64,000 nucleotides of DNA from Mesaphorura yosii. Its lineage: Eukaryota; Arthropoda; Collembola; Poduromorpha; Tullbergiidae. The translations under genes and the position numbers were made by a program. The notes beneath the pieces are model-generated. The model was not told the DNA's origin and ran no database searches. It saw nothing but the letters and a program-made list of their open reading frames with translations. The DNA is taken from NCBI GenBank assembly GCA_009869945.1, contig WIXG01000275.1, forward strand, positions 1 through 64,000, written 5' to 3'. Positions 63,863 to 64,000 of the stretch are shown piece by piece; position 1 is the first letter of the stretch; every line of letters starts with the position of its first letter.

Positions 63863-64000
63863 TGTTGACTTCTAAAAGTTTCGTCTTTGAAGAAATGTCT
63901 TATCTTGAATTACTTCCAACACTTCCAGGTATCCAGCCAAAACCAGTCACACCAAGGAAGTCGACGATTATACAATGAATGACAATGAAGTTACAAGTCA

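Overview
The window is eukaryotic nuclear DNA. Coding exons are separated by short introns, mostly 60-130 nt, all with GT-AG borders. Genes have AATAAA signals, and there are no operons or bacterial ribosome-binding sites. The gene set points to an arthropod: gustatory-type chemoreceptors, a modular serine protease of the Toll-pathway type, lipocalin-like proteins and an EB-module protein. The chemoreceptor style resembles the large receptor families of springtails (Collembola), so I infer a non-insect hexapod. The species is not determined.

Layout. 0-4.1 kb: a possible terminal exon of a gene off the left edge, a truncated chemoreceptor, a small multi-pass membrane protein on the minus strand, and one intact single-exon chemoreceptor. 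6.0-18.0 kb: a 15-exon calpain with a Gly-rich N-terminal exon and a 2.8 kb first intron. 18-29 kb: gene-poor, holding a decayed chemoreceptor on the minus strand. 28.9-31.6 kb: two tandem lipocalin-like secreted proteins. 33.2-35.0 kb: an EB-module protein. 36.4-52.1 kb: a compact housekeeping block with an NPEPL1-type M17 aminopeptidase (minus), a four-MBT chromatin protein, a small DUF167/UPF0235 protein, a peroxisomal ABCD half-transporter carrying a MITE in intron 1, a large POT1-like OB-fold protein, and NDUFA1. 52.6-57.2 kb: a ModSP-like protease (LDLa repeats, sushi domains, trypsin domain) on the minus strand with an apparent one-base frameshift in the exon for the catalytic His. 58.0-58.9 kb: exons of an unidentified secreted protein. 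61.4-63.9 kb: the catalytic subunit of protein phosphatase 4 on the minus strand.

Most of the genes are unrelated functionally and are neighbours only by position. The most unusual items are the 1113-residue POT1-like protein with a possible BAH-like region, the frameshift in the otherwise intact protease, a 59-nt intron in the MBT gene that hides a conserved motif in another frame, the TAA-flanked MITE, and two chemoreceptor relics of one subfamily 23 kb apart. Exon models were built by hand from splice borders and phase. Domain names rest on recognition of family motifs, not on a database search.
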